Source of the DNA: Sipunculus nudus
Taxonomy: Eukaryota; Annelida; Sipuncula; Golfingiida; Sipunculidae
Reading direction: 5' to 3'
NCBI GenBank assembly: GCA_026874595.1
Contig: CM049316.1
Coordinates: forward strand, 72,943,176-73,007,175
Length of the DNA: 64,000 nt
Below, one piece after another: positions 59,401 through 64,000 of this stretch; within the stretch, counting starts at the first letter, position 1; every line of letters begins with the position of its first letter. The notes under the pieces were generated by a model, which was given only the letters and a program-made list of their open reading frames with translations, had not been told where the DNA came from and did not search any database. A program made the position numbers and the translations under genes.

Positions 59401-60603
59401 CACTACAGGTGAGTGTGTGTTAGTGTGTGCCACTACAGGTGAGTGTGTGTTAGTGTGTACCACTACAGATGAGCGTTTGTTAGTGTGTACCACTACTGGT
59501 GAATGTGTGTTAGTGTGTACCACTAGAGATGAGTGTTTGTTAGTGTGTACCACTTCTGGTGAATGTGTGTTAGTGTGTACCACTAGAGAGGAGTGTGTGT
59601 TAGTGTGTACCACTACAGATAAGTGTGTGTTCGTGTACCACTACAGATGAGTGTGTGTTAGTGTGTACCACTACAGGTGAGAGTGTGTTAGCGTGTTCCA
59701 CTACAGGTGAGTGTGTGTGCGCGTATGTCACTACTGGTGAGTGTGTGTTAGTGTGTACCACTACAGGTGAATGTGTTAGTGTGTACCACTAGAGATGAGT
59801 GTGTGTTAGTGTGTACCACTACAGGTGAGTGTGGTTTAGTGTGTGTCACTACAGGTGAATGTGTTAGTGTATACCATTATAGTTGTTAGTGTGTACCACT
59901 ACAGGTGAGTGTGTATTAGTGTGTACCACTAGAGATGAGTGTATGTAAGTGTGTACCACTACAGGTGTGTGTGTTAGTGTGTACCACTACAGGTGAGTGT
60001 GTATTAGTGTGTGAATGTGTTAGTGTGTACCACTAGAGATGAGTGTGTGTTAGTGTGTACCACTACAGGTGAGTGTGGTTTAGTGTGTGTCACTACAGGT
60101 GAATGTGTTAGTGTATACAATTATAGTTGGTAGTGTGTACCACTACAGGTGAGTGTGTATTAGTGTGTACCACTAGAGATGAGTGTGTGTAAGTGTGTAC
60201 CACTACAGGTGTGTGTGTGTTAGTTTGTACCACTACTGGTGTGTGTTTGTTAGTGTGTACCACTAGAGATGAGTGTGTGTAAGTGTGTACCACTACAGGT
60301 GAGTGTATGTTAGTGTGTGCCACTACATGTGAGTGTGTGTTAGTGTGTACCACTACAGATGAGTATTTGTTAGTGTGTCACTACTGGTGAATGTGTGTTA
60401 GTGTGTACCACTAGAGATGAGTGTGTATTAGTGTATACCACTACAAGTGAGTGTGGGTTAGTTTGTACCACTACAGATGAGTGTGTGTTAGTGTGTACCA
60501 CTAAAGGTGAGTGTGTGTTAGTGTGTACCACTATAGATGAGTGTGTGTTAGTGTACCACTACAGATGAGTGTGTGTTAGTGTGTACCACTACAGGTGAGA
60601 GTG
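53474..60603. repeat. Array II segment E, left part: two copies of a ~3,405-bp higher-order repeat
   Basis: The 1,764-bp type pattern is extended by about 1,640 bp of further ordered units, and the whole recurs with offset 3,405-3,406 bp (for example ACAACAACAG at 53804 and 57210; the GTGAGCGTG unit near 55676 and 59081). After 59,580 the offset falls to 3,375 bp, because copy 2 lacks one complete 30-bp unit (the ACTAAAGGTGAG unit) before ACTACAGATAAG. This shows that the array also changes by single-unit steps. Confidence 0.9.
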
Positions 60604-63600
60604 TGTTAGCGTGTACCACTACAGGTGAGCGTGAGTTAGCGTGTACCACTACTGGTGAGTGTGTGTTAGTGTGTACCACTACAGGTGAATGTGTTAGTGT
60701 GTACCACTAGAGATGAGTGGGTGTTAGTGTGTACCACTACAGGTGAGTGTGTTTTAGTGTGTGTCACTACAGGTGAATGTGTTAGTGTATACCATCATAG
60801 TTGTTAGAGTTTACCACTACATGTGAGTGTGTATTAGTGTGTACCACGAGAGATGAGTGTGTGTAAGTGTGTACCACTACAGGTGTGTGTTTGTTAGTGT
60901 GTACCACTAAAGGTGAGTGTGTTAGTGTATACAATCACAGTTGTTAGTGTGTACCACTACAGGCGAGTGTGTGTTAGGGTGTACCACTATAGGTGATTGA
61001 GTGTGTTTACCACTACAGGCGAGTGTTAGTGAGGGTGTACCACTACAGATGAGTGTGTTAGTGTGTATCACTACATGTGAGTGTGTTTAGTGTGTACTAC
61101 TACAGATGAGTGTGTGTTAATGTGTGGCACTAGAGGTGAGTGTGTGTTAGTGAGTACTATTACAAGTGAGTGTGTTTTAGTGTATGTCACTACAGGTGAG
61201 TGTGTTAGTTTATACAATCACAGTTGTTAGTGTGTACCACTACAGGCGATTGTGTGTTAGCGTGTACCACTATAGGTGATTGAATGTGTGTACCACTACA
61301 GGTGAGTGTGTGTTAGGGTGTACAACTATAGGTGATTGAGTGTGTGTACCACTAGAGATGAGTGTGTGTTAGTGTGTACCACTACAGGTGAGTGTGTGTT
61401 AGTGTGTACCACTGTAGGTGTGTGTTAGAGTGTACCACTGTAGGTGTGTGTTAGAGTGTACCACAAACGGTGAGTGTGTGTTAGTGTGTGTAAGTGTGTA
61501 CCACTACAGGTGAGTGTTCGTTAGTGTGAACCACTAGAGATGAGTGTGTGTTAGTGTGTACTACTGCAGAAGAGTCTGAGTTAGTGTGTGCCACTACAGG
61601 TGAGTGTGTGTTAGTGTGTACCACTACAGGTGAGTGTGTGTTAGTGTGTACCACTACAGGTGAGTGTGTATTAGTGTGTACCACTAGAGATGAGTGTGTG
61701 TAAGTGTGTACCACTACAGGTGTGTGTGCGTTAGTGTGTACCACTACAGGTGAGTGTGCGTTAGTGTGTACCACTACAGGTGAGTGTGTATTAGTGTGTA
61801 CCACTAGAGATGAGTGTGTGTAAGTGTGTACCACTACAGGTGTGTGTGCGTCAGGGTTAACCGCTACAGATGAGTGTGTGTTAGTGTGTACCACTACAGG
61901 TGAGAGTGTGTTAGTGTGTACCACTACAGATGAGTGTGTGTTAGTGTGTAACACTACAGATGAGTGTTTGTTAGTGTGTTCCACTAGAGATGAGTGTGTG
62001 TTAGTGTGTGCCACTACAGGTGAGTGTGTGTTAGTGTGTACCACTACAGGTGAGTGTGTGTTAGTGTGTGCCACTACAGGTGAGTGTGTGTTAGTGTGTA
62101 CCACTACAGATGAGTGTATGTTAGTGTGTACCACTACAGGTGAGTGTGTGTTAGTGTGAACCACTACAGATGAGTGTTTGTTAGTGTGTACCACTACTGG
62201 TGAATGTGTGTTAGTGTGTACCACTAGACAGGAGTGTGTGTTAGTGTGTACCACTAAAGGTGAGTGTTTGTTAGTGTGTACCACTACAGATAAGTGTGTG
62301 TTCGTGTACCACTACAGATGAGTGTGTGTTAGTGTGTACCACTACAGGTGAGAGTGTGTTAGCGTGTACCACTACAGGTGAGTGTGTGTGCGCGTATGTC
62401 ACTACTGGTGAGTGTGTGTTAGTGTGTACCACTACAGGTGAATGTGTTCGTGTTTACCACTAGAGATGAGTGTTTGTTAGTGTGTACCACCACAGGTGAG
62501 TGTGTTTTAGTGTGTGTCACTACAGGTGAATGTGTTAGTGTATACCATCATAGTTGTTAGAGTTTACAACTACAGGTGAGTGTGTATTAGTGTGTACCAC
62601 TAGAGATGAGTGTGTGTAAGTATGTACCACTACAGGTGTGTGTGTGTTAGAGTGAACCACTACAGGTGATTGTGTTAGTGTATACAATCACAGTAATTAG
62701 TGTGTACCACTACAGGCGAGTGTGTGTAAGGGTGTACCACTACAGATGATTAAGTGTGTGTACCACTACAGGCGAGTGTTAGTTAGGGTGTACCACTACA
62801 GATGAGTGTGTAAGTGTGTATCACTTCATGTGAGTGTGTTTAGTGTGTACTACTACAGATGAGTGTGTGTTAATGTGTGCCACTAGAGGTGAGTGTGTGT
62901 TAGTAAGTACTATTACAGGTGAGTGTGTTTTAGTGTGTGTCAATACAGGTGAGTGTGTTAGTGTATACAATCACAGTTGTTAGTGTGTACCACTACAGGC
63001 GAGTGTGTGTTAGAGTGTACCACTATAGGTGATTGAATGTGTGTACCACTACAGGTGAGTGTGTGTTAGGGTGTACAACTATAGGTGATTGAGTTTGTAC
63101 CACTACAGATGAGTGTGTGTTAGTGTGTACCACTACAGATGAGTGTTTGTTAGTGTGTTCCACTAGAGATGAGTGTGTGTTAGTGTGGGCCACTACAGGT
63201 GAGTGTGTGTTAGGGTGTACCACTACAGATGAGTGTGTGTTAGTGTGTACCACTACAGGTGAGTGTGTGTTAGTGTGTACCACTACAGGTGAGTGTGTGT
63301 TAGTGTGTACCACTATAGGTGTGTGTTAGAGTGTACCACAAACGGTGAGTGTGTGTTATTGTTTACCATTACAGGTGAGTGTGTGTTATTGTGTACCACT
63401 ACAGGTGAGTGTGTGTTAGTGTGTGTTAGTGTGTACCACTACAGGTGAGTGTGTGTTAGTGTGTACCACTAGAGATGAGTGTGTGTTAGTGTGTACCACT
63501 GCAGAAGAGTGTGAGTTAGTGTGTGCCACTACAGGTGAGTGTGTGTTAGAGTGTACCACTACAGGTGAGTGTGTGTTAGTGTGTACCACTACAGATGAGT

Positions 63601-64000
63601 GTATGTTAGTGTGTACCACTATAGGTGAGTGTGTGTTAATGTGTGCCACTAGAGGTGAGTGTGTGTTAGTGAGTACTATTACAGGTGAGTGTGTTTGAGT
63701 GTGTGTCACTACAGGTGAGTGTGTTAGTGTATACAATCACAGTTGTTAGTGTGTACCACTACAGGTGAGTGTGTGTTAGGGTGTACCACTATAGGTGATT
63801 GAGTGTGTGTACCACTACAGATGAGTGTGTGTTAGGGTGTACCATACCATCAGTGTTGTTAATGTTTACCACTACAGGTGAGTGTGTTAGTGTATACCAT
63901 CACAGTTGTTAGTGTGTACCACTACAGGTGAGTGTGTGTTAGGGTGTACCACAACAGGTGAGTGTGTGTTAGTGTGTACCACAACAGGTGAGTGTGTGTT
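60604..64000. repeat. Array II segment E, right part: less regular minisatellite, continues off the window
   Basis: Units remain recognisable but vary in length and sequence, with frequent short forms such as GGTGATTGAGTGTGTGTACC, ACAAACGGTGAG and TAGGTGTGTGTTAGAG. A pattern from about 60960 to 61440 is partly repeated from about 62700 to 63330 (ACAGGCGAGTG, GTTAATGTGTG, CTATAGGTGATTG). A longest minus-strand open stretch of 267 codons (61481-62284) encodes only decapeptide repeats of the HTNTHSPVVV type. Confidence 0.9.

Noticed and set aside
61481-62284. 267-codon minus-strand decapeptide-repeat frame as a gene
   Set aside because: It is translation of the 30-bp minisatellite; the start and end are set by irregular units, not by gene signals.
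60957-63860. TTAGGGT heptamers suggesting telomeric repeats
   Set aside because: They arise from single-base variants of GTTAGTGT in isolated units and are never in tandem.
32031-64000. CRISPR-like array of 30-bp repeats
   Set aside because: Units are directly contiguous with no unique spacers, no cas genes are present, and the context is eukaryotic.

Overview
The window looks like non-coding eukaryotic chromosomal DNA, most likely from an animal. I see no gene that I can defend. Almost all of it is two unrelated tandem-repeat arrays separated by about 4.6 kb of AT-rich, mostly single-copy sequence. A marine invertebrate such as a mollusc would fit the long AT-rich spacers, the (TA)n tract, the GACG/GACT microsatellite and the AGGTCA-type dispersed motifs, but this is a weak inference and no taxonomic marker is present.

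Region 1 (1-25,766), array I. A satellite of 31 consecutive units plus a decayed 32nd. The basic unit is 764 bp and contains a 135-bp internal sub-repeat. Unit lengths are quantised at about 626, 764, 898 and 1032 bp, meaning 1, 2, 3 or 4 sub-repeat copies. Larger blocks are themselves duplicated: 3,186 bp and 1,528 bp tandem duplications, and a ~4.5 kb block recurring 10,177 bp downstream. Chimeric units mark unequal crossover points.

Region 2 (25,767-30,351). Mostly unique sequence. It holds a perfect AGGTCA-n3-TGACCT palindrome, a diverged 162-bp duplication, an isolated ~107-bp cluster of the array II minisatellite about 4.8 kb from the main array, a (TA)25 tract inside a segment bounded by 11-bp inverted repeats, a strong short hairpin, and a degenerate 31-bp minisatellite.

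Region 3 (30,352-64,000, running off the end), array II. A 30-bp GT-rich minisatellite with ACTACAGGTGAGT as its recognisable core, interrupted by five nearly identical copies of a 1,679-1,680 bp non-repetitive module. Three levels are nested: the 30-bp unit, a 1,764-bp higher-order repeat (HOR), and a [module + array] super-unit of 4,179, 5,943 or 7,142 bp. The super-unit lengths follow from each other by adding whole 1,764-bp repeats and one ~565-bp contraction. A second higher-order period of ~3,405 bp occupies 53.8-60.6 kb.

Long open frames occur in both arrays on both strands, but only because 135 and 30 are multiples of 3. Frame-breaking indels and amino-acid-changing differences between copies argue that they are not genes. 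The points most worth following are the duplicated module, the isolated minisatellite cluster, the splice-donor-like consensus repeated through array II, and the oestrogen-response-element-like palindrome.
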